NCBI RefSeq assembly: GCF_013377015.1 | Contig: NZ_JACABA010000003.1 | Location: forward strand, 427,647 to 491,646 | Direction of reading: 5' to 3' | From: Rhodopseudomonas sp. | GTDB lineage: Bacteria; Pseudomonadota; Alphaproteobacteria; Rhizobiales; Xanthobacteraceae | Length of the DNA stretch: 64,000 nt | In this document: positions 26,529 through 34,739 of the stretch, in pieces | Layout of the letters: every line of letters begins with the position of its first letter | How positions within the stretch are numbered: the stretch's first letter is position 1 | Program-made: the position numbers and the translations under genes | The notes under the pieces: model-generated | What the model saw: only the letters and a program-made list of their open reading frames with translations | Told to the model about the DNA's origin: nothing | Database searches by the model: none

Positions 26529-27281
26529 ATGAAAGCGAAGAAGCGCCCGAAGCAGGGCCCCTTGAAAGTCGCGGCGCTGGAGCGGGCGCTTTCCATCCTC
26601 AAGGTGTTCGAAACCGTTGAAATCCCCGTGACTCTGGCGCGGCTGTCTGAAGCGACCGGGCTCTACAAGAGCACGATCCTTCGGCTGCTCGGCTCGTTCG
26701 AGGATTTCGGCTACATCCGCCGAACTCTGGATGGCGCCTATGCTCCCGGCCCGGCGGCATTTCGGCTCGGCATCGCCTACAAGAATTCCTTTCAACTCGA
26801 CGCCGCGATCGATGCCGCGCTGCGGAAGCTTGTCGCCCAGGGCACCGAGAGCGCCTCGTTCCACGTTCTCGATGCCGACCGGCGGCTCTGTGTTCAAAGG
26901 GTCAATTCCGGCCATTCGACCCTCGATACCATCAATGTCGGCGATGTCCTGCCGCTGGATCGCGGCGCCGCCGGCAAGATTCTGCGCAGCTTCACCGACG
27001 AGGCGGATCCCAGCCTGGACGCGGTGCGCCGCCAGGGCTGGGCGTTTTCCGATGGCGAGCGCGATCCGTCCTGCGCCGCGCTCGCAGCACCGGTCTTCGG
27101 AATGGGGCATGAACTGATCGGCGCAATCTCGCTCTCGGGGCCGCGCGAACGCTTCACGAAACAAACAATCGCCAGCATGACGAAACTGCTACTCGACAGC
27201 GCGGCCGAGCTTTCGCGACTGGCGATCAATGACGCGCGTGCCAGAGCGGTTTCCGGCCCGCCGACTACTTCCGCACGATGA
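26529..27281 (+). CDS. IclR-family transcriptional regulator
   Basis: A 250-residue regulator from ATG 26529 (TTG 26520 is the alternative). The N-terminal winged helix is visible in AALERALSILKVFETVEIPVT and LARLSEATGLYKSTILRLLGS, and the effector domain has FHVLDADRRLCVQRVNSG, LDRGAAGKILRSF and the C-terminal LIGAISLSGPRERFT. IclR proteins sense small catabolic metabolites. It follows the ABC importer and probably controls it or the flanking catabolic operons. No matching operator was seen in its own upstream region, so its link with the AGAACGGCGTTCT sites is only a guess. Confidence 0.88.
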   Translation: MKAKKRPKQGPLKVAALERALSILKVFETVEIPVTLARLSEATGLYKSTILRLLGSFEDFGYIRRTLDGAYAPGPAAFRLGIAYKNSFQLDAAIDAALRKLVAQGTESASFHVLDADRRLCVQRVNSGHSTLDTINVGDVLPLDRGAAGKILRSFTDEADPSLDAVRRQGWAFSDGERDPSCAALAAPVFGMGHELIGAISLSGPRERFTKQTIASMTKLLLDSAAELSRLAINDARARAVSGPPTTSAR

Positions 27282-27435
27282 CGCGACGACTGCGACGCCG
27301 AGTTGCGGAACAAGCGCAGCGATCGCCACGGGCCCGTCCGACCGCGATGCGCCACCGCACGACCATCGAGCAATTGAGTACGGAGATCGTCGCGGTCGGG
27401 GGGATGCCTAATCGGACGACGCGGACTGCGTAAAA

Positions 27436-28068
27436 TCAGGCTTTGGCGAGGTCGTTGACACGCTGCACGCCTGCCGCCTCCATCCCGACCCAGGCGGCGG
27501 AAAGCGAGCCGGCCAGATCGATGGCCCTGCACCCGGCCTCGACGAGAACGGCGTCAAAGCCCAGCCGGCGTGCGTCGACGGCGGAATAATAGACGCAGAA
27601 GTCGGTCGCGAGCCCTGCAAGGAAGATTCGTCGCAGGCTGCGCTCTCGCAAATAGCCGGATAATCCCGTGGGCGTGCGCCGATCGTTTTCATAGAACGCC
27701 GAATAGGAATCGATTTCGGTACGAAACCCCTTGCGGATGATCATCTCCGCGCGCTCCGTCTGCAATCTCGGATGAAAAGCAGCCCCGGGCGTGCCCTGTA
27801 CGCAATGGTCAGGCCAAAGCGTCTGCTGGCCATAAGGCATCGCGATGCCTTCAAACGCAGCGGCGCCGGGATGCGAACTGGCGAAGGAGCTGTGACCGGA
27901 CGGATGCCAGTCCTGGGTCAGCACGATATGAGCAAACTGTTCGGCAAGGTGATTGATGACGGGAACCACGGCATCGCCGTCGGCGACTGCAAGCGCTCCA
28001 CCAGGGCAGAAATCGTTCTGCACATCGATGATCAACAGTAGATCGTCGTCGTTGATTCGGATCGGCAT
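27436..28068 (-). CDS. pncA: Nicotinamidase/pyrazinamidase
   Basis: A 210-residue isochorismatase-fold hydrolase. The catalytic triad is in LIIDVQNDFCPGG (Asp15), IIRKGFRTEIDSYSAF (Lys) and LATDFCVYYSAVDA (nucleophilic Cys); metal ligands lie in TQDWHPSGHSSF. It converts nicotinamide to nicotinate and ammonia in the cytoplasm. The ribosome site is AGGTGAG. It is divergent from the enamidase gene, and the region between them has a copy of the nicotinate-locus palindrome, so here it probably feeds nicotinamide into catabolism as well as NAD salvage. Confidence 0.93.
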   Translation of the reverse strand: MPIRINDDDLLLIIDVQNDFCPGGALAVADGDAVVPVINHLAEQFAHIVLTQDWHPSGHSSFASSHPGAAAFEGIAMPYGQQTLWPDHCVQGTPGAAFHPRLQTERAEMIIRKGFRTEIDSYSAFYENDRRTPTGLSGYLRERSLRRIFLAGLATDFCVYYSAVDARRLGFDAVLVEAGCRAIDLAGSLSAAWVGMEAAGVQRVNDLAKA

Positions 28069-28144
28069 TTCTCACCTGCGTTTGAAGATCTGCATAATTA
28101 GCGCAATGGAGCGGAAACTGCCATCCATCAAACAAAACGCAATT

Positions 28145-28158
28145 GTTTGTGTGCCAAC
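28145..28158. promoter_or_regulatory. Nicotinate-locus palindrome, copy 1 (GTTTGTGTGCCAAC)
   Basis: Matches GTTTGTNNACAAAC at 10 of the 12 specified positions. It lies in the 168-bp region between the divergent pncA and enamidase genes. Three further copies are at 37827, 37926 and 37977 between the reductase and dehydrogenase operons. Confidence 0.5.
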
Positions 28159-28236
28159 GAAAATCTACCTTGATCCCAGTTGCGAGGTACGCGCAAAATA
28201 GGCTTATGCGATGGCGCTGAATCCAGAGGAAACTCC

Positions 28237-29433
28237 GTGGCCCACGACGAACCGCAGGCGGCCGGTACGACCAAGCTGATGATCCGGAATATCGGCCTGC
28301 TCTTGAGCGGCGCCTTGGAAAAGCCGATTCTCGACGCCGACACCATCGTGGCGGTGAACGGCAAGATCACCGCAATCGGCCGAGCCAAGGATGTCGATAC
28401 CGAAGGCGCAACGACCGTCGTCGATGCCAACGGCACCACCGTCGCACCTGGCCTGATCGACAGCCATGTCCATCCCGTTGCCGGCGACTGGACGCCACGG
28501 CAAAACCAGATCGGCTGGATCGACAGCTTCCTGCACGGCGGCGTGACGACGATGATCTCGGCGGGTGAGGTTCACATGCCCGGTCGCCCACGCGACGTCG
28601 TCGGGTTGAAGGCGATGGCGATCTTTGCCCAGCGCGCGTTCTGGACGCTGCGCCCGGGAGGCGTGAAGGTCCATGCCGGCGCACCGGTGATCGAGTGCGA
28701 AATGGTCGAGGAGGATTTCAAGGAACTGGCCGCGGCCGGCGTCAAGCTGCTCGGCGAGGTCGGCCTCGGCGGCGTCAAGGACGGTCCGACCGCGCGAAAG
28801 ATGGTCGGATGGGCGCGCAAATACGGCATCCAGAGCACGATCCATACCGGCGGCCCGTCAATTCCGGGCTCCGGCCTGATCGACAAGGACGTCGTGCTGG
28901 AGGCAGACACCGACGTGATCGGCCACATCAATGGCGGCCATACTGCCCTGCCCGACGACCAGATCCGCTGCATCTGCGAGGGCTGCAAGCGCGGCCTTGA
29001 ACTCGTTCACAATGGCAACGAGCGGTCGGCCCTCTACACATTGCGAATTGCGCGCGAGATGGGCGACCTCAATCGGGTGATCCTCGGCACCGACTCACCC
29101 GCGGGTTCCGGTGTTCAGCCGCTCGGCATTTTGCGCATGGTCTCGCTGTTGTCGTCGCTCGGCGAAGTGCCCGCCGAACTCGCGTTCTGTTTCGCCACCG
29201 GCAACACCGCACGGATGCGGGCGCTGGACTGTGGGCTGATCGAGGTCGGACGCTCCGCCGACTTCGTCATCATGGACAGGGCCCAGCACTCCGCAGGCAA
29301 GACCATCCTTGAGAGTGTGCAACTCGGCGACCTTCCGGGCATCGGCATGACCATCATCGACGGCATCGTCCGCACCCAGCGCAGCCGCAACACGCCGCCG
29401 GCGACCAAAGTGCCGATGATCGTCGGGCATTGA
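28237..29433 (+). CDS. Enamidase-like amidohydrolase (6-oxotetrahydronicotinate ring opening)
   Basis: Start GTG 28237 follows AGAGGAAAC and gives 398 residues. The fold is that of cyclic amidohydrolases: APGLIDSHVHP (His77, His79), KLLGEVGLGG (Glu174), QSTIHTGG (His203), VIGHINGGHT and the catalytic Asp in ILGTDSPAGSG. In the clostridial enamidase Ena a glutamate, not a carboxylated lysine, bridges the two metals, and Glu174 is placed for that role. Ena opens 1,4,5,6-tetrahydro-6-oxonicotinate to 2-formylglutarate with release of ammonia. Assignment rests on family pattern plus the reductase and nicotinate dehydrogenase genes in the same locus. Confidence 0.8.
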   Translation: MAHDEPQAAGTTKLMIRNIGLLLSGALEKPILDADTIVAVNGKITAIGRAKDVDTEGATTVVDANGTTVAPGLIDSHVHPVAGDWTPRQNQIGWIDSFLHGGVTTMISAGEVHMPGRPRDVVGLKAMAIFAQRAFWTLRPGGVKVHAGAPVIECEMVEEDFKELAAAGVKLLGEVGLGGVKDGPTARKMVGWARKYGIQSTIHTGGPSIPGSGLIDKDVVLEADTDVIGHINGGHTALPDDQIRCICEGCKRGLELVHNGNERSALYTLRIAREMGDLNRVILGTDSPAGSGVQPLGILRMVSLLSSLGEVPAELAFCFATGNTARMRALDCGLIEVGRSADFVIMDRAQHSAGKTILESVQLGDLPGIGMTIIDGIVRTQRSRNTPPATKVPMIVGH

Positions 29434-29477
29434 GACGCAGCGCTTCGCAAGAGTGCGATTGATCGATGCCTTGAGCT

Positions 29478-29597
29478 CGTCATTGCGAGCCACCGGGTCC
29501 GGCTTCGCCGGCCCGATGACAGGCTCCGCGAAGCAATCCACGGGCGCCAGGCTCTGAGCTTCTGGATTGCTTCGTCGCTACGCTCTTCGCAATGACG
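29478..29597. repeat. REP-like extragenic palindrome
   Basis: A 120-bp element with two nested inverted pairs. The outer pair is CGTCATTGCGAG (29478-29489) with TTCGCAATGACG (29586-29597). The inner pair is GCGAAGCAATCCA (29528-29540) with TGGATTGCTTCGTCGC (29563-29578). It lies between two genes that converge (enamidase and marR). The same CATTGCGAG...GAAGCAATCC words are widespread in Bradyrhizobium-type genomes as far as I know; no second copy was found in this window. Confidence 0.75.
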
Positions 29598-29608
29598 AAC
29601 GCAGGCTC

Positions 29609-30064
29609 TCAACGCATCTTGCGCAGCAGCGCGAGCAGCGTCTCGCGCTCCGTCGGGTCGAGCGGCGCTAGCGTCTCCCTGGTGATCGCGAGCGCGTTGT
29701 GAATGGCCTTTTCCGCGAGTTGCTGACCGGCGCGTGTCAGGCTGACAAGCAGGCGGCGGCCATCTTCCGGGTCAGGGCTTGTCTCGGTCAGGCCGCGGGC
29801 GGTCAGGCGGTCGATCACGCCCTTGATGGTGGCGACATCCATCGCCGTCAGCCGCCCGAGCTGATTCTGGGAGCACGGTGCGGTCTCGTTCAGCTTGGAC
29901 AGCGCCGCCCACTGCGTGGGCGTCAAATCGGTTCCGATTTCACGCGCGAAGATGGCGGCGTGGCGCTGCCACACCTGGCGGAGAATGAAGCCGATCTGCT
30001 CATCGAGAACGTAGGCAGGCCGCGATGTCTTGATTCGAGATCTGGCCGAAACGCTTCTGCTCAT
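29609..30064 (-). CDS. MarR-family regulator, NicR-like
   Basis: A 151-residue MarR repressor with an N-terminal dimer helix (DEQIGFILRQVWQRHAAIFA) and winged helix (DLTPTQWAALSKLNE, CSQNQLGRLTAMDVATIKGV, DRLTARGL, PDPEDGRRLLVSLT). The recognition-helix region resembles what I remember of NicR, the MarR-type repressor of nicotinate catabolism in Pseudomonas putida. It is the last gene of a long minus-strand run beginning with 6-hydroxynicotinate reductase, 17 bp after the LivF-type ATPase. It is the best local candidate to bind the four GTTTGTNNACAAAC palindromes. Ligand, probably a nicotinate or 6-hydroxynicotinate, is inferred. Confidence 0.8.
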   Translation of the reverse strand: MSRSVSARSRIKTSRPAYVLDEQIGFILRQVWQRHAAIFAREIGTDLTPTQWAALSKLNETAPCSQNQLGRLTAMDVATIKGVIDRLTARGLTETSPDPEDGRRLLVSLTRAGQQLAEKAIHNALAITRETLAPLDPTERETLLALLRKMR

Positions 30065-30081
30065 CGTCTTGCGCAGCCCCT

Positions 30082-30786
30082 TTACAGCGCTAGATGCGCG
30101 TCGCGAATATCCGGCCGCTCGTCTAGCTCGCGCATCGTGCCGCTGAAGCAGATCCGGCCACGTTCGATGATGTAGGCGCGGTCACAAATCAGCCTGGCGA
30201 AATGCAGATTCTGTTCGGAGACCAGCATACTGACGCCCGCCTCCTTCATGGTCAGGATCGCATCGACCATCTGCTCGACGATCTTCGGCGCCAGTCCCTC
30301 CGATGGCTCGTCAAGCAGCACCAGCGACGGATTGCCCATCAGGCTTCGGGCGATCGTCAGCATTTGCTGTTCACCGCCGCTCATGCTCCCGCCGGCGCGG
30401 CCGCGCATTTCACCCAGATTCGGAAACAGTGAAAACAGCTTTTCCCTGGTCCAATGCGGCGCGCCGGGCCTGACCGGCTGACGGCCGACCTCAAGATTTT
30501 CGTCGACCGTCAGATCGGTGAAGATACGCCGCTCCTCCGGCACATAGCCGAGGCCGCGACTGACGATCGCATGAGTCGGCTGATCCGACACATCGCTGCC
30601 CTCGAACACGATGCGGCCGGTGCGCTGCTCAACCAGGCCGATGATGGAGCGAAAAGTCGTGGACTTGCCGGCGCCGTTGCGGCCCAGCAGCGCCACCACC
30701 TCGCCATCGCCCACATCCAGCGCAACATCGAACAGGATGTGGGCGGGGCCGTAATAGCTGTTCAGCCCCTCGACCGAGAGCTTCAT
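30082..30786 (-). CDS. Branched-chain-type ABC importer ATP-binding protein (LivF)
   Basis: A 234-residue ATPase: Walker A LLGRNGAGKST, FRSIIGLVEQRTGRI, LGYVPEERRIF, signature SGGEQQMLTIARSLM, Walker B LVLLDEPSEGLAPKIVEQM. The GYVPEERRIF and SEGLAP elements are characteristic of LivF. Its ATG overlaps the stop of the LivG gene by four bases. It energises the fused permease together with LivG; by location the cargo is nicotinate or a related pyridine acid. Confidence 0.9.
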   Translation of the reverse strand: MKLSVEGLNSYYGPAHILFDVALDVGDGEVVALLGRNGAGKSTTFRSIIGLVEQRTGRIVFEGSDVSDQPTHAIVSRGLGYVPEERRIFTDLTVDENLEVGRQPVRPGAPHWTREKLFSLFPNLGEMRGRAGGSMSGGEQQMLTIARSLMGNPSLVLLDEPSEGLAPKIVEQMVDAILTMKEAGVSMLVSEQNLHFARLICDRAYIIERGRICFSGTMRELDERPDIRDAHLAL

Positions 30787-31574
30787 GCCGATTGCCCCTC
30801 GCGATGGCGCGCGTCGTAAACGAGACCTTCGCCAAGATAGATGGCGCGGACCTCGGGGTTGCGCCGAACGTCTTGGGGCGATCCTTCCGCGATCAATGTG
30901 CCGCGATTCAGCACCAGGATCCGATCGGCGTGCTCGAACACCACATCCATGTCATGCTCGGTGAAGAGGACACCGATCGATTTTTCCCGGGCGATCGACG
31001 CCGTCAGCCGCATCAGCTCAATGCGTTCGCGCGGCGCCATGCCGGCGGTCGGTTCGTCCATCAGCAGCAGCTTCGGTTGGTTGGCGAGCGCGATGGCGAG
31101 TTCGAGCCGCTTGAGATCGCCATAGGCGAGCTCGCCGCACGGTCGCTCGGCGTAGCCGGCCATCCCGACCCGCTCCAGCAGATCGCGGGCCTCCTGCTGC
31201 GCGAGCCGCGGCATCGAGGCCCAGAAATTGAACAATCGCCGGCCATACGACGCCAGCGCGACCTGGATATTTTCGCGCACCGTCATGGTGGGAAACGTCG
31301 CCGTGATCTGAAAAGTGCGGCCGACACCGAGCCGCCAGATTTCGCGCGGCTTCTTGTAGGTTGTGTCCTGGCCGAGCAGATTGATCCGGCCGGCACTCGG
31401 CGTGGTCTGGCCGTTCAGCATATCGAAGCAAGTGCTCTTGCCCGCGCCGTTCGGCCCGATCAGCGCCAGGATTTCGCCGGCCTTCAGCGCAAACGACACG
31501 CCGCGCACGGCATGGACGCCGCCATAGGACTTGTCCAGGTCGACGACCGACAGCAAGTTCGGCGCGGTACTCAT
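30783..31574 (-). CDS. Branched-chain-type ABC importer ATP-binding protein (LivG)
   Basis: A 263-residue ATPase: Walker A LIGPNGAGKST, LGVGRTFQITATFPTMTV, signature ELAYGDLKRLELAIALA (LAYGxxRxLE form usual in LivG), Walker B LLLMDEPTAGMAPRERIEL, and switch FTEHDMDVVFEHADRI. The end overlaps livF and the start overlaps the permease gene (ATGA at both junctions), so the three are cotranslated. Confidence 0.9.
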   Translation of the reverse strand: MSTAPNLLSVVDLDKSYGGVHAVRGVSFALKAGEILALIGPNGAGKSTCFDMLNGQTTPSAGRINLLGQDTTYKKPREIWRLGVGRTFQITATFPTMTVRENIQVALASYGRRLFNFWASMPRLAQQEARDLLERVGMAGYAERPCGELAYGDLKRLELAIALANQPKLLLMDEPTAGMAPRERIELMRLTASIAREKSIGVLFTEHDMDVVFEHADRILVLNRGTLIAEGSPQDVRRNPEVRAIYLGEGLVYDARHREGQSA

Positions 31575-33454
31575 TCCGCTGTCCCGATCCGCGATGCGAG
31601 GAGCGGAGGCTCCGGACGAGGCCGCCGGCGCTGCCTGATGGTTTCCAGCACTCCGACGATGCCCTTTGGCAGCGCGATCACCACCAGCACGATCACCCCG
31701 CCAAGGATCAGCTTCGACAGATCGGTTTGGCTGACCAGAAAGATGCTGAGCGCCTTGTAGACGATGGCGCCGACCACGGCGCCCGACACCGTCTCGACGC
31801 CGCCGAGCAGCACCATGACCAGCGCATCGACCGACAGCGAAATCCCGAGGCTGTCCGGAAACACGCTTCCCTTAAGGTAGGCGAACAGCGCGCCCGCAAT
31901 CCCCGCAAAGGTGCCCGCAATCACAAAGGCGGTCCATTGGATCAGCTTGCCGTCAATCCCGATCGCGTCGCTGCGCCGAGGGGAATCGCGCGTCGCCCGA
32001 AGCGCATAGCCAAACGGTGAGAACACGATGTTTCGGAGTACGGCGACCGCAAGTGCGGCGACGCCGATCGCGAGCCAATAGAAATGCGATGGACTCGCCG
32101 CCCATTTTTCCGGCCAAACGCCAAGAATACCATTGTCGCCGCCGGTCACCTCGACCCATTGGAACGCGATCGACCAGACGATCTGCGCGAAGGCCAGCGT
32201 CAGCATCGCGAAATACACGCCGGACAATTGCACTGCAAAGAACCCGAACAGTGCCGCGCCGGCGAGCGCGAGCGCCGGGCCGAGCAGCAGGCAGGTGATC
32301 ATCGGCAGACCGGCCATCTTGGCCAGAAACGCGACGCCGTAAGCGCCGAGTCCGAAATAGGCGGCGTGGCCGAACGAAGCGAGACCGCCGACCGACATCA
32401 TGAAATGCAGGCTCGCGGCGAAGATGACGAAGATCGCAATCTCCGAGCCGACGGTCAGCGCATAATTGCCCGCGAACAGCGGCAACGTCGCCGCCAGCAG
32501 CAGCGCGGTAACCGCCGCCAGCCGCCCTTTCGATGACAATGGCCGCCAGGGATTGACGGTGAGCCCGGGCGTGCGGCGCGCGGTGACCTCCGGCTTGCCG
32601 AAAAGGCCCCATGGCCGGACGATCAGCACCGCGGCCATCACCAGAAACAACAGGATGATGGAAATCTTCGGAAAGATCAGGATGCCGAAAGCGTTCAGCT
32701 CCGAGACCAGCACCGCCGCCACGAAGGCGCCTATGATACTGCCGAGGCCGCCGATCACCACCACCACGAAGACGTCGACGATGATCCGCAGATCCATCGC
32801 GTGATGCACCGCATCGCGCGGGATCTGCAGCGCGCCGCCGACCGCGGCCAGAAACACCCCGAGCGCGAACACGCTGGTGAACAGCCATTTCTGATTGACG
32901 CCGAGCGCCGCCACCATGTCCCGGTCCTGGGTCGCAGCGCGAACCAGCACGCCCCAGCGGGTGCGCTGGAAGATGAGCCACAAGGCGCCGAGCACCACCG
33001 GACCGAGCCCGATCAGGAACAGGTCGTAGCTCGGCACGTTCTGGCCGAAGAAATCCACCGCGCCCTTGAAACCGGGCGCGCGGCGGCCCAGCAGGTCGCT
33101 CGGCCCCCAGATCAGCACCACCAGATCCTCGACCATCAGGGTCAGCCCGAAGGTCGCCAGCAGCTGGAACAATTCGGGCGCGTGATAGATCCGCCGCAGC
33201 AGCACCATCTCGACCAGCACGCCCAACGCCGCCACGATCAAGGCGGCAGCGACGACGCCACCCCAGAAGCCGATCGCGCCGGAAAACCGCTCGGTCAGCG
33301 TGAACGCCACATAGGCCCCGAGCATATAGAACGCGCCATGGGCGAAATTGACGATCCGGGTGACGCCGAAGATGATCGACAGCCCCGAGGCGACCAGAAA
33401 CAGCGACGCCGCGCTGGCGAGGCCGGTCAGGAACTGGACAACATAAAACGCCAT
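31571..33454 (-). CDS. Fused LivH-LivM branched-chain-type ABC permease
   Basis: One 627-residue chain holds both permease halves. The N-terminal ~290 residues match LivH (GLSIIFGVTRIVNFAHGAFYMLG..., VVVIGGLGSIIGAFVAAVLV). After a short linker (RPWGLFGKPE, then RRTPGLTVN) the LivM half follows (ALTVGSEIAIFVIFAASLHFM..., GGLASFGHAAYFGLGAYG, FSPFGYALRATRDSPRR, GGVETVSGAVVGAIVY). In most systems these are separate genes; fusion fixes a 1:1 ratio. Start at ATG 33454 is preferred to TTG 33460. It follows the binding-protein gene after a 54-bp gap carrying a strong hairpin. Confidence 0.9.
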   Translation of the reverse strand: MAFYVVQFLTGLASAASLFLVASGLSIIFGVTRIVNFAHGAFYMLGAYVAFTLTERFSGAIGFWGGVVAAALIVAALGVLVEMVLLRRIYHAPELFQLLATFGLTLMVEDLVVLIWGPSDLLGRRAPGFKGAVDFFGQNVPSYDLFLIGLGPVVLGALWLIFQRTRWGVLVRAATQDRDMVAALGVNQKWLFTSVFALGVFLAAVGGALQIPRDAVHHAMDLRIIVDVFVVVVIGGLGSIIGAFVAAVLVSELNAFGILIFPKISIILLFLVMAAVLIVRPWGLFGKPEVTARRTPGLTVNPWRPLSSKGRLAAVTALLLAATLPLFAGNYALTVGSEIAIFVIFAASLHFMMSVGGLASFGHAAYFGLGAYGVAFLAKMAGLPMITCLLLGPALALAGAALFGFFAVQLSGVYFAMLTLAFAQIVWSIAFQWVEVTGGDNGILGVWPEKWAASPSHFYWLAIGVAALAVAVLRNIVFSPFGYALRATRDSPRRSDAIGIDGKLIQWTAFVIAGTFAGIAGALFAYLKGSVFPDSLGISLSVDALVMVLLGGVETVSGAVVGAIVYKALSIFLVSQTDLSKLILGGVIVLVVIALPKGIVGVLETIRQRRRPRPEPPLLASRIGTAE

Positions 33455-33476
33455 CAGCAATCCACGCGGGAGAAGA

Positions 33477-33500
33477 CTGCGGGCGCCGAAGCGCCCGCAG
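33477..33500 (-). promoter_or_regulatory. Intercistronic hairpin with C(UUCG)G loop
   Basis: On the minus strand CTGCGGGCGC-TTCG-GCGCCCGCAG forms a perfect ten-pair stem with the extra-stable C(UUCG)G tetraloop. It sits directly after the binding-protein stop (33509) and before the fused permease (33454). No U-run follows, so it is more likely an mRNA 3'-end stabiliser or partial attenuator than a full terminator, as known between malE and malF. Confidence 0.75.
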
Positions 33501-33508
33501 CTGATGAT

Positions 33509-34714
33509 TCACTCGGCAGGGCGGAGCTTTGCGACTTCGGCGTCGCTCGGCAGATAGTCCGCGCCCTTGCGATAAACCGAGTCCACCATGACGCCCTTGC
33601 CGTCTTTCAGCGCGGTCTTGCCGACGAAGGCGCCGAGCGTCGACTGGTGGTCGATCTTGCGGAAGGTGATCTCGCCGAACGGCGACGGCACCGACAGGCC
33701 CTCGGCCGCCGCGATCAGCTTCTCCGGATCTTCCGACTTGGCCTTGGCGAGAATCGCCGCCGCCGCCTTGATGGTCTGGTAGCCGACAATCGATCCGAGC
33801 CGCGGATAGTCATTGTACTTGGCCTGATATGCCTTCAGGAAGGCGGCGTGCTCCGGCATCTTGACGTCGTACCAGGGATAGCCGGTGACGATCCACCCAG
33901 CCGGAGTTTCGTCCTTCAGCGGATCGAGATATTCGGGCTCGCCGGTGAGGAAGCTCACCACCGCGCGATCCTTGAACAGACCGCGGGTGTTACCTTCACG
34001 GACCAGCTTCACCAGATCGGCGCCGAAGGTGACGTTGAGGATGGCTTCCGGATTCGCCGCGGCAACCGCCTGCACCACCGGACCGGCGTCGATCTTGCCC
34101 TGCGGCGGCCACTGCTCGTCGACCCACTGGATATCGGGCCGCTTCTCTGACATCAACTTCTTGAATACCGCCACCGCGGACTGGCCGTATTCGTAGTTCG
34201 GCGCGATCGTCGCCCAGCGCTTGGCCGGCAGTTTGACCGCCTCCTCGACCAGCATTGCGGCCTGCATGTAGTTCGAGGGCCGCAGCCGGAAGGTGTAGCG
34301 GTTGCCCTTGGCCCAGGTGACGGCATCCGTCAGCGGCTCGGCGGCGAGGAAGAACACCTTGTTTTGCTTGGCGAAGTCGCTGACCGCGAGGCCGATATTC
34401 GACAGGAAGGTGCCGGTCAGCATCGCCACCTTCTCGCTCGATACCAGTTCATTGGCGGCGGTCAGCGCGTCGGCGGGCTTGCCGCCGTCGTCCTTGGAGA
34501 CGACAACGAGCTTCTTGCCGTCGATGCCGCCGGCGGCGTTGACTTCATCGACCGCGAGCTGCCAGCCCTTGCGGTACGGCTCGGTGAAGGCAGGCAACAG
34601 CGAGTAGCTGTTGATCTCGCCGATCTTGATTTCGCTTTGCGCCATGGCGGGCTGCGCCATGCCGAACAGCATCACCGCCAGTGCCGCACCCAGGAAATGT
34701 CCGTTCCGTCGCAT
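33509..34714 (-). CDS. ABC transporter substrate-binding protein of the nicotinate locus (LivK/amide-binding type)
   Basis: ATG 34714 follows GGAGGG and gives a 401-residue precursor with signal peptide (GAALAVMLFGMAQPAMAQ). The mature protein begins IKIGEINSYSLLPAFTEPYR, with VDEVNAAGGIDGKKLVVVSK and GTFLSNIGLAVSDFAKQNK, the type I binding fold of branched-chain amino acid and aromatic acid receptors. It lies inside an operon with 6-hydroxynicotinate reductase and the fused permease/LivGF, so its ligand is inferred to be nicotinate or 6-hydroxynicotinate. Confidence 0.85.
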   Translation of the reverse strand: MRRNGHFLGAALAVMLFGMAQPAMAQSEIKIGEINSYSLLPAFTEPYRKGWQLAVDEVNAAGGIDGKKLVVVSKDDGGKPADALTAANELVSSEKVAMLTGTFLSNIGLAVSDFAKQNKVFFLAAEPLTDAVTWAKGNRYTFRLRPSNYMQAAMLVEEAVKLPAKRWATIAPNYEYGQSAVAVFKKLMSEKRPDIQWVDEQWPPQGKIDAGPVVQAVAAANPEAILNVTFGADLVKLVREGNTRGLFKDRAVVSFLTGEPEYLDPLKDETPAGWIVTGYPWYDVKMPEHAAFLKAYQAKYNDYPRLGSIVGYQTIKAAAAILAKAKSEDPEKLIAAAEGLSVPSPFGEITFRKIDHQSTLGAFVGKTALKDGKGVMVDSVYRKGADYLPSDAEVAKLRPAE

Positions 34715-34739
34715 CCGTACCCTCCGATGTTTGAAGAAA

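Noticed and set aside
20912..27281. Carnitine/betaine degradation cluster
   Set aside because: The thioesterase resembles carnitine-operon members, but no carnitine dehydrogenase or betaine genes are present.
29476..29600. REP-like palindrome as an insertion sequence or CRISPR repeat
   Set aside because: No transposase, no direct repeats at the ends and no regular spacing; it is a short extragenic palindrome.
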